From Coriaria nepalensis (lineage: Eukaryota > Streptophyta > Magnoliopsida > Cucurbitales > Coriariaceae), in assembly GCA_027186245.1 (NCBI GenBank), contig CP114482.1:3291001-3355000 (forward strand): DNA of 64,000 nt, read 5' to 3'. The position numbers and the translations under genes were made by a program. Position 1 is the stretch's first letter, and every line of letters begins with the position of its first letter. This document shows, piece by piece, positions 37,373 to 50,193 of this stretch. Under the pieces are notes generated by a model. The model worked only from the letters and a program-made list of their open reading frames with translations. It had not been told where the DNA came from and did not search any database.

Positions 37373-40300
37373 TCATAATTTTTTCTTTTGCCTCTCTTTA
37401 TTATCCAGTACCACAGGATTAGAGAAACCTGCAGCACGGACCGGCTTTCTTCGTCCTACTCGAATGGGAACTCGACACGTGTCATTATCTCCACCTTTAT
37501 CACCATCATCGTCTTGCGCCCATTTGTCATCATTGAGAACTAGAGATTGTTGATAATAGTACCGGAGGGCAACAAACAGCATGAACACTGCAACCAACCA
37601 TGCACGTGAGTTTTGCACTGAGTAAAAGTCTCAAATTGTGATAAGTAAGGCAGGGGTAATGTTGTAATTTAATTAATCAATTAATTAATTTTTTTTTTTA
37701 AAAAATAGATTTTTAATTAATTAATTATTACCTGCCCAGATACGAGCCACAACTGAAGACAAATTCCAGACAAGCATGAAAATGGCGATTGCTATTCCCT
37801 TCTTGTGAAGACATGAATTCCAAGCATCAAAAAACCTTCTTATCCAAAATTTACCTTCACAAAGTGTTATTAAGACTATAACATTACTTTGTAAGCATAT
37901 GCTTCTCCGATTATAAGATGTTAGCCTCATTTCGAGATCCGCTACGGAAAATTGAGCTATACAAATACAACACCTAATGCTTCTTACTCAAGATCTCGAA
38001 ATAAATCTCACCCGGACATTTATACCATGGTTTATGTGGATAATATAATCGCTATCTATTATTTTCTAAAGAGAAGTTCGGACCCACAAGAATTAAATAA
38101 ACGATGGGCCAGAAGTTGAAAGTCTTTCTAGTGGACAGGCGTAAAAGGACCGTTTGAAAGTGGGCCAGGACCAGTACAAGATAAAAAGGCCCAGCTATTT
38201 CTCATCCCCCGACAGAAGGAGCCGTTTACGTACCAAGTGTTGGTGGGACGGGACCCAGCAGGCAGGTGGGCCTAGCCCTATTATGTCTCTCAAAGCAAAA
38301 TAATAATAATAAATAAATAAATAAATAAATAATATATATATATATTGAAAATGAGAGGATAAGGATTTACCGAATGCAGTTAATAGAGTGGAATGCGAGG
38401 AGCAGACTTTAGGCACTGTAAATACTCCAAAAAATCCTGTCATTTCATTTTGTGACAGAAACATTTCACTGAAGTTTGCAGCTTAACTCTCAAGAATAAC
38501 GAATTTTCATAAAACCCCACAAGCTCTTTAAAAATTTACATTTTCGTACTGCTTAAAATCAAAACTAAAATTGATTGAGGTTCAGCCCCAACTCAATCTA
38601 TCTTTTGTCAAGTAAAAAAGGGGAAAAAAAGAAATAAAAAGAGAAAATATAATTTACACTTTTACCTCTTCTTCTTATCTTCTATATGTTTTTTACTCTT
38701 TTTAACTTTCTTTCCCGTTGTGAACAGAAAGAGACCTTACCCCATTTGGCCACCTTCCAGATGGTTATAGACCTGCCACACCTAGCCAAAACGAATAGTA
38801 CTGCTGCCAACTGTCAATAAATTGTTTTTTTTTTTTAACACTAATTAATCTCTTTCTTTACCTCTTTTAATCTTCCTCAAAGTGGTAAAAAATAAGTAAC
38901 AGAAATGACCAAATATGAGAATGAAGTTACCTTCATTGTAGTAGCTGGATCTCCACAAAAGAGGGCTTTAAGCTTAAGCAGTAACTCGTTGAAGTAAGGA
39001 AGGAATAGTTTAAGTAGCCAAATTGCTTCTTCTTCTCCCACCACACAGCTTCTATCATCTATATCTACACCTCCCCTGCTCAAAAATCAATTTTGTTCGT
39101 TTAATTCAACTGATTAAACGGCATCTAATGAAACCGACTTTTGGAATAAGTAGATTTAGTTATATTTTTATGTGTCTAAATTGAAAATTATTAGTGTAAA
39201 ACAAATATACTCTTATTTTCCTTCTGTTATATTTTTTGAGAATTTCTGGAGTAGATCATTATACATAAGATGGACCAATTAATTTCAACTACACACAATA
39301 TTGAGATGAATCGGTCAATCGTACACAGAATTCACACAAGAATTTCTCATATTTTCTTAACTAGTACAAGGAATTTTACCTGCAAACAATGGACCTGTAG
39401 AGGAAGATGGAAGCAAGGTAGAAAAGACCAAGATAGGAAACCACTGAAATAAAGCTGGTAAGAGAGTGAAAAAAAAAAGGTAAAATTTTAGCATCAGAGT
39501 TCCTCAAGAAACAGATGGCTATGAATTTAGTTAGACCTGATATTGGTATCCTTTGCATAGGAAGATGAAATTATGATGAAAGTTCCAATCCCAAAAACAA
39601 ATGCAGATCTTGAAACATCTCTCCACATTATCAAATCAACTGCAAAACACAAAAAAATAAGGCAAAATGAAAATCCAATAAATAATTAACTGATACTTCC
39701 ATTAATTAATATATATAAATATATAAACTCACCTAAACTTTGCACTTTATGGCACCCACTTGAATCTGGACCTAAAAGACATTTAAAAGATAATGAACAA
39801 ACAGAATTGGTGAAAGAAAAATAAAAATGCAGATCAAATTTGCTTACTTGGAGTAGAGGGCTTGGAATAATTTTGATAAACTGTGGAATGCCTTCTTGTT
39901 GGAAATGTAGGAGGAGGCTGCTTCTTCACTGTGATTGAGCTTGAAACAGAGTTTTCTTTGACAATATGAAATTTCTTCACTTCATTCACTTCGACCTTCT
40001 TAATCTCTAAGCTCTTCTTCTCGTCAACCTCTATCTCCAATTCTTCTTCTTCATCTTCTTCATCCTCATCATCATCATCATCATCATCATCATCAATTAC
40101 CATTATCTGACCAGATTTGACCAAACTCATACCATTCACACTGTCTGAAATCACTTTTTCTTCACAAACACCAAATTCCTTGCATGAAGAAAATGATTCA
40201 TCAGATCCAGAGCTAGTACTAGTACTAATCTGAACAGGGTTTTTCTCAATTTCAAGTACAGAGTCTTCCGATTCCGATTTCACCATCTGCAATGCATTAT

Positions 40301-40859
40301 TCTCCACAATTTTCTTATCATAAGATTCTAATTTCAATTTCCTTGAAAGTTGAACAAGATTCTTCTCAATCTCAGTCTCAATCCCCTTATCATCAGATTC
40401 AGGAAAACCCTTTCCCCCAATTTCAGATATCGATTTCCTCACCACCTGAACCGACGGTGGGCTCCTTTCGTCAGATCTCATCTTCCTTATCGTCTGAACT
40501 GGGCTTTTCACACTTACCTCTTTATTACACTTTTCCTCACCAGTACTATTACTACTCTTGAGCGGATGCTCTGTTTTTGCTCTGCTTATCTGAATTTGGG
40601 TTTTATCGAAAACCCCTTCAGATTTCCATGTCTTCCTCTTCCCTGGATTCTGGTTCGTGGTGGGTTTCTTCAATTTTGTCAGAATTGAAGAAGGAGACGC
40701 AGGAGCAGTTTGTTCATCGGTTTGCTCTGTTTCGTGTTGTTCGCCATTAAAAACTTTGATTCCACCTCGAACTTGATCCATTTTCATTCTGCTTTCCCAA
40801 ACAGATCCTTGAGCAACTACAGAGCTTGCTCGAGTCCTTTTACTACTACCCACCTCCAT
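37373..40859 (-). CDS. Reticulon-like protein B (RTNLB17/18/21 type)
   Basis: Nine exons on the minus strand: 40859-39848, 39771-39733, 39639-39537, 39454-39380, 39075-38931, 38810-38741, 38436-38371, 37854-37732 and 37587-37373. All GT-AG and in frame, 615 residues. The N-terminus carries GSVWESRMKMDQVRGGIKVF, the signature of the long-N-terminus RTNLB subgroup. A long disordered half follows, with repeated VQ-x2-[RK]K motifs and an Asp/Glu tract at about 256-275. The reticulon domain begins at residue 351 (VDLIMWRDVSRSAFVFG) and ends near 558 (FMLFVALRYYYQQ). Two long hydrophobic hairpins lie near 363-405 and 455-545. Reticulons insert as hairpins in the ER membrane and curve tubules. The basic tail ends QKKKL. 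The function of the long N-terminus is unknown. Confidence 0.93.
40067..40096. repeat. In-frame (ATC)n/(GAT)n trinucleotide repeat
   Basis: About ten CAT/ATC units inside exon 1 of the reticulon-like gene; on the coding strand they encode the Asp run of its acidic tract. Length variation would change the number of Asp residues without shifting frame. Confidence 0.85.
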
Positions 40860-43235
40860 CTCTCTCTCTCGCTCTCTCTCTCTGATTTTATGGTTTCTTC
40901 TTCAAAGTAGGTAATGGGTAGAATTTGACAGCATTGATTGATAATATAACATTCGATGAAGCTTTAAGCTGAAGAAATGGAGTGAAACATTGGGATCCCT
41001 TGTCGAGAGAGAGGTGCTGATATGCGAGAGAGAGAGAGATGGTCTTTTAATGGTCTTTTAACTTTCTAAGACATTTTTTTTTTTTTTTAAATTAAGAAAT
41101 TGCTTTTGTAGGGAATATGTCATTTATTAATATTATAGGGGGAAAAGTGGAGAAGGTAATCTTGTGGGGTTGAAATGATTAGGGTATTAGATTAGTATTT
41201 TTAGTTTTGTTTCTTTACGAGTTAAATTCTTGGGAAAAATATTCTAAACAGTAACACAATTTTTATGACGTCATTTTGGATTAAGCACAAAACACAAAAA
41301 TAATTAATAATAAATAAATAAATAGTAGAGCCTTGCACCGACACACATGTACTCAAACATAACATATTTGCAGTCAATCGACCACTGTTTTGGTTCCTCC
41401 TTGTCATCTACACTAACACATCTATTCTATACACCATTGTTTTTTTTTTTTTTTTTTTTAATAAATAAATATAATTATTGTTTCAGGGAATGAAGAGCTA
41501 GAAAGTTAACAAATATATGTTGTACATGTATATATCAAATTTTATTTAGATCAAACATAAAAGTGTGATTTTATTATTATCATTTTTTTTTTTTGAAAAA
41601 TGTATTTTTTTTTAAATTTATAATTTCATGTTTTAGAATTTCCTCGAATTAAAAAAAAAATACTCTCTTTAGATTAAAAATAAGCTTAAAATAGCTTCTT
41701 CTTTTTTTTTTTTTTGCAAATATCTTTTTTGAAGTAGAGGAAAGTTATTAATTTATATCTAATATTGAATATATTATAAAATAAAAATATTTATAAAATT
41801 TAATTATAAAATCTGATATCAACATATTATAAGAAATTTAAAATGGATGCGTAAAGAAGTAATGAGTTTTTTACTTCTTCTTTTTTTAATAGAAAAAATA
41901 AGAATAATTATTAATTTAAATTAATATTAAATTTATTATAAAATAAAAATATTTTATAATTTTATAATTATAAATTATAAAATAATAATATTTTATATTT
42001 TTAATTATAAAATTTAACAACTAACGTACTATAAGAAAGTGAAAATAATAATATATAACCCTCTTTACATGTAATTGGGCCAAAAGAAAATATAGAAAAT
42101 TAATAAAACATAACTTAATATAAACAGCAAACGGTGAGGTTCGGCCGTCTAAAGGACATGGCCAGTTCTGGTCCAGAGAAAGCATGTGAGGCCACCAAGG
42201 TCATGGTAGGCACTTGAAGCTTGCAAAGCCTAGAAACCCAGATTCAACCCTTCTGATCTACTACATCCACAAATTCCAATTGGTGATGACATTTAAGTTA
42301 ATTATTGTTTTTTAATAATTTAAGCTTTTATATATATAAAATTAATATTTAAGGTCCTCACGTTTTAATTAAATGTACCGTCTAAGGCACGTGATTGTGA
42401 TTTGAATAAGGAAGTCACACCCACACACCAAGATTAGGACATGATCAGCATCCCAATTAAGGGCCCAAACTCTCAGATCAAACGTGTCATTCACGATCTG
42501 ATCATATCTCATTAATCTATAAAAAAAAAATTACCCTAAATCTCAATTTTCAAGAAAAGAATGGGCCAAAAATATGAAGTTAAAGATATACATTACTGAT
42601 TATGTGAAATATGTGAAATTGGGAAGGATGTAAGGAAAAAAAAAAGGAAGGCAATTAGATCGTAGTCACTCTGATTGTTATGCATTTAAGATGATCACAT
42701 GGGGATTGAGAAAAACTAAGGAGAGACCGTAACAAAAACTATCCCAGATACGTATTCGTTGTTCCTGTAATTATTTTGTCTAAGCTAGTTGAATCATGTT
42801 CCAAATTTCAAACACTTGATTAAACCTTCACTCAGTGTTAAGTTATTGCTGATATTGGAGGTGAAACGTCCACCTTTTTAAGACAACCACCTATATATTA
42901 TTATGATATGTAATTTAAAAGAAGCCAACCAAATATTTCGACGGTAAACTTATTAATAAGAGCAATACCTGAAGAAGATGAGATCCGCGCTGGGAATTCG
43001 ATATGTCGCTTCTCATTTTACGCCTTCCTCTACGGATTCATTTCTCAGTTCATGTTGATAGACACAATCCTCTCCCAATCATCAACAGAACTGCTGATTA
43101 TGCCAAGTTCTTACTGTTTTTTTCCTGTTGAATGTTCTTCTGAGAACTTGGGAGTGCTTCTCAATTATCTCACTCCAGAAGAGCAAAGACAGTCATCTAA
43201 TATTGTTGTTCCGGTTGGGACTACAATATAAAGCT
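40860..43235. other. Spacer between the reticulon and formin genes
   Basis: Holds the reticulon 5' flank (GA-rich, 40862-41040) and a diverged AT-rich tandem duplication at about 41700-42060. The remainder is AT-rich with no coding frame. The formin 3' UTR probably occupies the part just below 43236. Confidence 0.5.
41700..42060. repeat. Diverged AT-rich tandem duplication
   Basis: Two copies, about 160-170 bases apart, each run in order: an AGTTATTAATTTA-like start, ATTATAAAATAAAAATATTTTATAA, AATTATAAAAT, then a TATAAGAAA end. The second copy has an extra AT-rich insertion. Confidence 0.5.
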
Positions 43236-46200
43236 CTAGGCTGTCTCCTTGTGCGAAACATTTGTCTTTGGTTTTGGTTTTGGTCCATTACTGTCGGCTG
43301 ATGTCTTCATCTCAAGCTCAAGCTGCTTGCGGTTTTCATAGTGGGCCCGGATGAACATTCTTTCAAAGTTAAGAATTGTCGAAATCACTGCAAAAACCAG
43401 TCATGCTCGAGAAGTAATCAACTAACTATAACTGTCTTTTAGGCATCTCTTGGAAACAGAAAAGATGGTTGAAAAAATGCTTTATAGCCCTTCAGAATGA
43501 GCTAAGTGTGGGATCCATCACGAGGACTCACTTCCTTGGTATCATGTGTGGCATACATGATCCTTTCTCCTTCAAAACGCCGAATAACTTTGGTTCTCTA
43601 AGAGGATCTATTTCCTACTTTTTTAAGAGTCTAATACGAGTGATTATTTAACTAATTATCTCATAAAATTTGTAATTAATCTCGTTATAAACCAATTAGT
43701 GTACCTTGTTCAAATGGGCAGCAAGCTGGATCTTCTCCAAAATAAAAAATCAATGCATCCACATTTCTACCCTGTAAATAACACAAACTCTCCAAGTGAA
43801 AACTAGCCTTTTTATAATCAAACGGTTTGAGTTCGGGAGTAAGGCCTTACTTACCACACTAGAATACAGTGAAGCCAAAGATCTCACTTCTGCTTCAGCA
43901 TAGCTGAGGAACTCCTTTAAGATCTGACATAAAATATTGAAAGTCATAAATCAGAAAAATCTCAGGCAATTCATTTAATAGGCAGTATCCTATATGTTAG
44001 GCCAAAAATAGGATACCTTAAGGAAGTTGTCAGATATAGGCCCGTCACTTTCAGAACAGGATAGTTCTTGAACAATTTTCTCCAATCCTTTGCTTATTGC
44101 TTGCATTTCTTCTGCTATAGGTTTCAATTGTATCTTGATGACAATCACATATTTAAGTTAGAAGCTGGCATATTTAAATCATCATTTCAAAAAGACAAAA
44201 AAAAAAAAAAACAATAAAAGGAAAAGGGGGGCGGCATCTATATGTACCCTTGATGCAGATTTCAGGCTTTCCAGATCTTTAGAAAAATCCAGAACTTCTG
44301 GCAACTTGTCTGAAAGCATCTACACATTATCAGAAACAAATAAAAAATCATTTGACTAACAAGTATCATGTAAAAAAAAAAATTGTTTGATAACTCATTA
44401 TAAAATATCAAATTTGAAACAGGGAATTCAGACAATCAATTCCTAGAGCAAGATCAAAAGGGATGGGTTCATGACTTCACCTTGCAAAGGTAATGCATGA
44501 GAGTCATCCTGTTGTTCCTTGCACGCGTCTCGGTCAGTTTAAGAAGACTATCTAGCCTAAAACCAATGGCAGAGCCTAGAAAAAAAAACCCATTTAACTT
44601 CAGACTGATGGTTAAATGCTCATGCAATTCCTACATAACCCTCCGATCAAATCGTGCAAGAAGTAGCCAGAAATTCTTTCCCAACGCTTTCATGGTTGGT
44701 GATTAGAAAATATTCAATAAATTTTGTTGCTTTTCATGTCTGATAGCTATACACAGAAATGTGATTAATGCTATTAAGAGTAAATCCAGTATCAACTTAC
44801 CTCTAGCAGTTCCTTGGTTCAAAGCATTTCCTAGTGAAAGAATTGTCTGCATAATTCTCTTCAATTTGGAAGAATTCCTTATCTGATAAGAGCATTTATG
44901 ACAAAATAATGAGACTCCCAACTTTGACCAGCTATTTAAAGTGTCATTTACATGCAGATATTTTGAAATCAATAGGCATTAGCTTTATACCTCTTCTGAT
45001 GCAGACTTCACAATATTTAGGCTTTTTCTAAGGTCAGAAACCTATAATGGAATTAGAAGTCAGTAATTAACATAAACTCCAGATAAACATAAAATTCAGC
45101 TCTTTACCTGAGATTGGAACTGCATCTTAAATGAAAAAACTCTGAGTTTAGATTCCACACGTGGTACTTGCAGTAACTCGAGAAAAAACTGTCACAAACA
45201 GTTGCCAAACAGATTAAAATCGAGGAATCAATACCTACATACACTAGAAAAATGAGCCTTCATATGCAAGAAGAAAAGAAGAGGGGGGGGGGGGGGTGAG
45301 TAAAAGTATGAACCTGTTCGCATCTTCCAAGTTTTTCCTTTTCTCCAGTGTATCCCTGGTAAAATTTTAATATCAATGGATTATCACTCGAAAAGGAATA
45401 AGCATCAAATGGGAATAGGCAACTGCATTAGATTGAGATGTTTCCATTCGTGTTCAATCATGTTACCACATCCACCACTGAGATTAAAAACTACTTAAAT
45501 AAGATCAAATGATTTACTACATTGATGGATTCAACAGAATAATTAATTGGTCCAAAACCAGTAGCTGTTCCCATACCTTAAGCAGTTCCATCTCCTCTTT
45601 TGTTGGACAAAACTTTATAAGGTTATCAACCTGATCATTATCAATGGCCGAATCTTCAAGAGCGAGTACTGAGCTCTGCCAAAAGCCCAAAGTAATAATT
45701 GATTAGGATAAGAAAATGTACCAACTGAAAACAGGTTCCATTCAAATGATCATGCAGAGGCAACATCCATTACATGTATGGACGATAATGTAAGAGTTTG
45801 ATGCAACAATCAAAATATGCAAATAAAAAATGACTAAAAATTTCCCAACTTTTAAGGTTTCAGTTAAAGAATCAACAATAATAGCAAGAATTGACAGCCC
45901 TTAGACAGTGTCAAGCACATGCTATATACCTGATATGGAAAAATATTGCCCCTGGACCTCACAAAGAATATCTTATTGCCAAAGGAAGAAGTCAAGTAGG
46001 TGGATGGGTATAAGAGGATCCATGAAATAATATATAGAAACGAAAGTTGCATCAGATGAAATACGGTGTCATGGAAAATTAAAGAGAACATAGCTCTAGA
46101 TGGAAGGTTCTTAAAAAACCTAAAGAAAGAAGGCATCACCTAACTTTCCTTGGAAGTATAACTGCCTCTTCTGTTTAAGGATCAGTAAAGAAGGGAGCTA

Positions 46201-49200
46201 AGTCCCATAGTTTGAGATAAAAATGACAAAGAACACTTGACTGAAAAGTTAATGCAGTAGCTATTTTACTACAAAGATACAGAGAAGCAAGCTTTTAACA
46301 GGCCAATTCAAATAGTTGCTTACAGCTTACCATCAAGTCATGAATTGGCACCTTCACTTTTGAAAGCATGATTTCACAGTTGTATGCTCTTCTGAGATCG
46401 ATCTGCAATGCTTGAGCCGTTTAAAATTGATATTCACAAGAAATTCATTTAAGAAAAAAGAGTATGCCCTGCTTCATATGAAGTCTGACAATTCATTACC
46501 AGCTGCACTTTATCAGGTTTAGTTCCAACTGGACCACGCACACTTGATTTCTTGCTTTTATCCGAACTAGGAACTGCTGCTGAAAACAGACTTTCAAGCT
46601 CTGACATGTCAATCTCTGGAGCTCTACATCAAGGTATGGAAAAAATAAATAAATAATCAAATAAAAGAGTACACACTTATACCGGTAAGTAAGCATGATT
46701 TGTCATATGATTTTGAATTCCCCCTTAGAAACAACAACATACTTGGCAGCTTCACCAGATTTTTGAGTCTCAGCCCATAAGCTTCCTTGCACTGCTCTCG
46801 TCAGTTTCAACCAATGCAGTGGCTTCAATTTTTTGGTTATATGGCTTTTTGAACTTATTGTCCGTGACAGACCACGTGCCTTTGCAGTCGGAGGAGAACC
46901 AAAAGGAGTTCCAGGCGTGGAAGAAGATGGAGATCTACTTGCCTTTGAAACTCCATTACCCAAGGGAGCTGGTGGAGGGGGTACACAAGGTATAGAAGAG
47001 GAAACTGTGCTGATGGGCGGTGGTGGGGCTGGTAACGCCGCCCCAGATGGTTGAGGAGGAGGTGGTGGTGGTGGAGCCACCCTAGATGGTTGGGCAGGAG
47101 GAAGAGGTGGTGGTGATGGTGCTGCCCTAGATGGTTGGAGAGGAGGAGGTGGTGGTGATGGTACCACCCCAGATGGGTAGGGAGGAGGAGGTGGTGCTAC
47201 CACCCCGGATGGTTGAGGAGGAGGAGGTGATGGTGGTGGAGCCACCCTAGATGGTTGGGCAGAAGGAAGAGGAGTTAGTGGTGGTGGTAGTGGTGCTGAC
47301 CCAAATGATTTGGAAGGAAGAGGCGGTGGTGATGGTGCTGCCCTAGATGGTTGGGGAGGATGAGGTGGTGGTGGTGCCACCCCAGATGGTTGAGGAGGAG
47401 GTGGCAACAGTGGCGGTGATAGAAATGAAGATTTTCTATCCCCATCTTGCTGATACGGTGGAGGAGGGGGTGGTGGCATGGGTGACAGAGCTGGCAAAGA
47501 GATTGTAGGCTCTGATGCTTTATGAGGAGAATGAGAAAGAGGTGTAGGTGGTGAAGATACAAGTCCAGAAACTACATTTTCCTTCAAAGATGGTGTTGCA
47601 GGAGGAAGAGGAGGTGGTGATGAAGTTGGTGTTGGAGGCGAAACCCGAAGTAGTGAGGTAAGTTTCGGAGGAGTTTGAGGACTTAGTAACGCATCACCAG
47701 ATTTGGTACTTGAATAGACTTCAGACTCTGTTATGAGTGAAGTTTGTGTGGGTTTCAAAGCTGACCAACTATGAATATGAAGGGATGGAGTTGGGGACGG
47801 AGATGAACCACATTCCGAACCTCCAAAAGGAGCTCTCAAGGATGATGGAGGTAGGAATGGAGTTACTGGTTCTATGGAGACACTCTCTGTATCATATTTA
47901 TATGCACCTAAAATTACTGTATTCGAGTCTGGACTAGCCAAAACTTCAGGCGAAGAGCTTATACTTTCTTCTTTATCAGATAACAGACATTTTATGCCAA
48001 CAGCTGGGGTCCCACTCTGATCTGAAGATGGCGATGATATCTTCTGGGGGCTATTAGCATCATTTTCCAAGACTTGGGTCTGTTTTTCCTCTTGAAGCCT
48101 TCTAGAACTCTTATTCCGGAATAAGGAACTGCTGTGCATTATCGGGTGAGAATCAGTATCTAAGTTTTCATGACCCAAATTTGATATACTCATTTGCTGA
48201 AGCATAGGAAGGGTAGCATCTGCCCTTGGACTTAACCAGTCCACATGACTAAAGATATCTTGGACTTTAGCAAATGCTTCAATTGGAAGAAGGCCTTCCT
48301 CCTCAAAGCACGAGATATGATTCGCCACATATGAAGCAGCAGCATCCATCTCAGAGAAAATAATCTTCACAAGCAATCCAAGCAAAAACATTGCATTTCA
48401 GTTAAAGCAATTATTCCTTCCAACATAGGAGGACAAATTTATAATATTACCTCTGCTCTGAAATCCTTTGAGAAGCGGTCCCTAGCATTCCATGACATGT
48501 CGACCTCGTCGCGGGAAAGGATCAAGATATTGGAGCGAATGAAAGCTGTGTTGAACATGATTCGGAACACTGTCTCTTCACTTTCCATGTCATCTTTCAA
48601 GTGAACACACTCCACCACGATATCACCATGAATATGGCAATGGATGTCAATTTTAACCAGTTCACACTCTGACTGCAACAAATAAAAAGATTCCAAAGCA
48701 ATCATATATAGCAGCAAATTGGCTTACTGTAGCTGTATCAGATCACTTATATCGCAAAGAAGAGAATAAGAAACAGCAACCACAAAATATGGACTCATAG
48801 AAGAAACCTTCTATAAAATTTTATTAATGATAATTATGAAACTAGACTACATAAGTAGTTCATTTTACATTTTGGCTTCCCATTTGCAGTACTGCTTTTC
48901 AAAGAAGTAATTGTAGTAGTAGCTGAATATATCCCGAGCGTCAAGCATTTTAAGCTGGTATTAGTTCGGTTTGTATATTTTCATCCTTAAAAGAACTGGG
49001 AAACAAAATCTTACTAAACTAATAAACATAATTCCAAATACGGCTAACTAACAATTAGTTACACGGCTTCAATACTAACATATGTTCAGATGAAAAAGGA
49101 ATGGTATATGAGATCACCTGCTTGTAAACCCTGACAGCTTTGCTTCTTTTCTGAGTAGGAAACAGAACTTTAGCATTCTGATCTGTGCTATGAAACGGAT

Positions 49201-50193
49201 CTTGTCCATAGACCCTAAACATAGGTCTGCACCCACCATCTCCATCAAAACTAGGAATACATCTCAAAATAATACAGTCTAAAGCAAGTGCTCGATCCAA
49301 AGGGGGCCAGTCTAAAGCCACATTCCTCCTCGATATATACTGCAAATACCTCAATTGAGACGGCATAGGATTCATAGGAGACAACAAGTGCAAAAGCTCC
49401 ATTGGAGCTTGCCTGTACACCATGTCCAATGTTCTCTGCTCCCCACTATACTGCTTTCTGTAAATCATCAGTGCAGCCAGCATGAACGCCAAAACGGGCC
49501 ATGCGCCAGGTTCACAGTACATCAGGAGCACGTTGTGTTGACCGAGAGAGAGCCAGCTTTCGCTTGATCTTAAAAAATGCTGGACCAGGTCGATGGTGAG
49601 TAACTGGCAGCCCTTGTAGTGGCGGGGATAGTCCATTACGGTTATGTCGTATGAGGAAAATATATCGGCCATTTGAGCATGTGATTCTTTTTCTCCAAAA
49701 TTGAATACTAAGAGGGCTGAATCTGGAAAGTGATCCTTTAGTTGACTTACTATACTGCTTATGTGGTTTTTGTAGTTCTCTCCTTTCCATGTACCCGGTA
49801 AAAAGCAGCAATCGAAAACTAATTATGCAAAGAACCAAAAAAATATCAACGAATTAATGATGATAAAAAATGCTTCCAAATTCAAATCTCAATTCTTCAG
49901 AAGTTGGATTTGTCCAGTTAAGCTTTATTTTTTACTAATAATGGATAGGAACTATTCTTCCTAGTTTCTTACCAAAAAAAGATAAATAATGTAAGAGAAC
50001 ATGAGCTTTTCTTATTTTCCAGCACTTTCTAGGCAACCAAACAGAGTCGCGAGCTCCCAATTATAAGACATATATATTCGTATAACGAGAAACAAAAGAG
50101 AAAAGAAAATGAAAATTTACCGAAAACTCTCTCGGAAATCTCAAGAAGACCGTCAGGCGGCTTCCTATAGAACAATTTTCGTAACAATTCCAT
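43236..50193 (-). CDS. Class II formin (PTEN-like, FH1, FH2), FH13/FH18/FH20-like
   Basis: Seventeen exons, 1246 residues: 50193-50121, 49818-49118, 48672-48451, 48364-46743, 46623-46500, 46402-46331, 45675-45577, 45355-45314, 45188-45108, 45041-44991, 44882-44801, 44575-44481, 44319-44248, 44133-44017, 43923-43855, 43771-43705, 43387-43236. The start MELLRKLFYRKPPDGLLEISERVFVFDCCF is the class II signature. Residues 1-190 are PTEN-like and 200-345 C2-like; FH1 is proline-rich at about 623-798; FH2 runs from 842 to about 1215 (KLKPLHWLKL, GNALNQGTARGSAIGFRLDSL). Formins nucleate and elongate actin, and FH1 feeds profilin-actin to the FH2 dimer. In plant class II formins the PTEN-like module binds membrane phosphoinositides. 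The phosphatase loop here reads YCEPGAWP, without the catalytic Arg or the usual His, so it should be inactive. Confidence 0.94.
45283..45296. repeat. G14 homopolymer in a formin intron
   Basis: Fourteen G residues on the plus strand in the intron between formin exons 8 and 9, hence C14 in the transcript, close to the acceptor side. Confidence 0.95.
46966..47494 (-). repeat. FH1-coding minisatellite
   Basis: Within formin exon 4, near-repeats encode PQPSG[V/A]-type and PSRAAPSPPPLP-type blocks alternating with poly-Pro. On the plus strand the unit reads as CCAGATGGTTG...GGAGGAGGTGG variants. At least eight QPS[GR] units are present. Confidence 0.85.

Noticed and set aside
44497..44706. 69-codon plus-strand frame overlapping a formin exon
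   Set aside because: Antisense shadow of formin exon 12 and its flanking intron.
45864..46139. 91-codon minus-strand frame inside a formin intron
   Set aside because: Lies wholly within the intron between formin exons 6 and 7, is hydrophobic and AT-driven, and matches no FH2 segment. The flanking exons join in frame without it.
47275..47562. A 95-codon His/Leu-rich frame inside the formin
   Set aside because: It is an alternative frame of the proline-rich FH1 repeats on the same strand.
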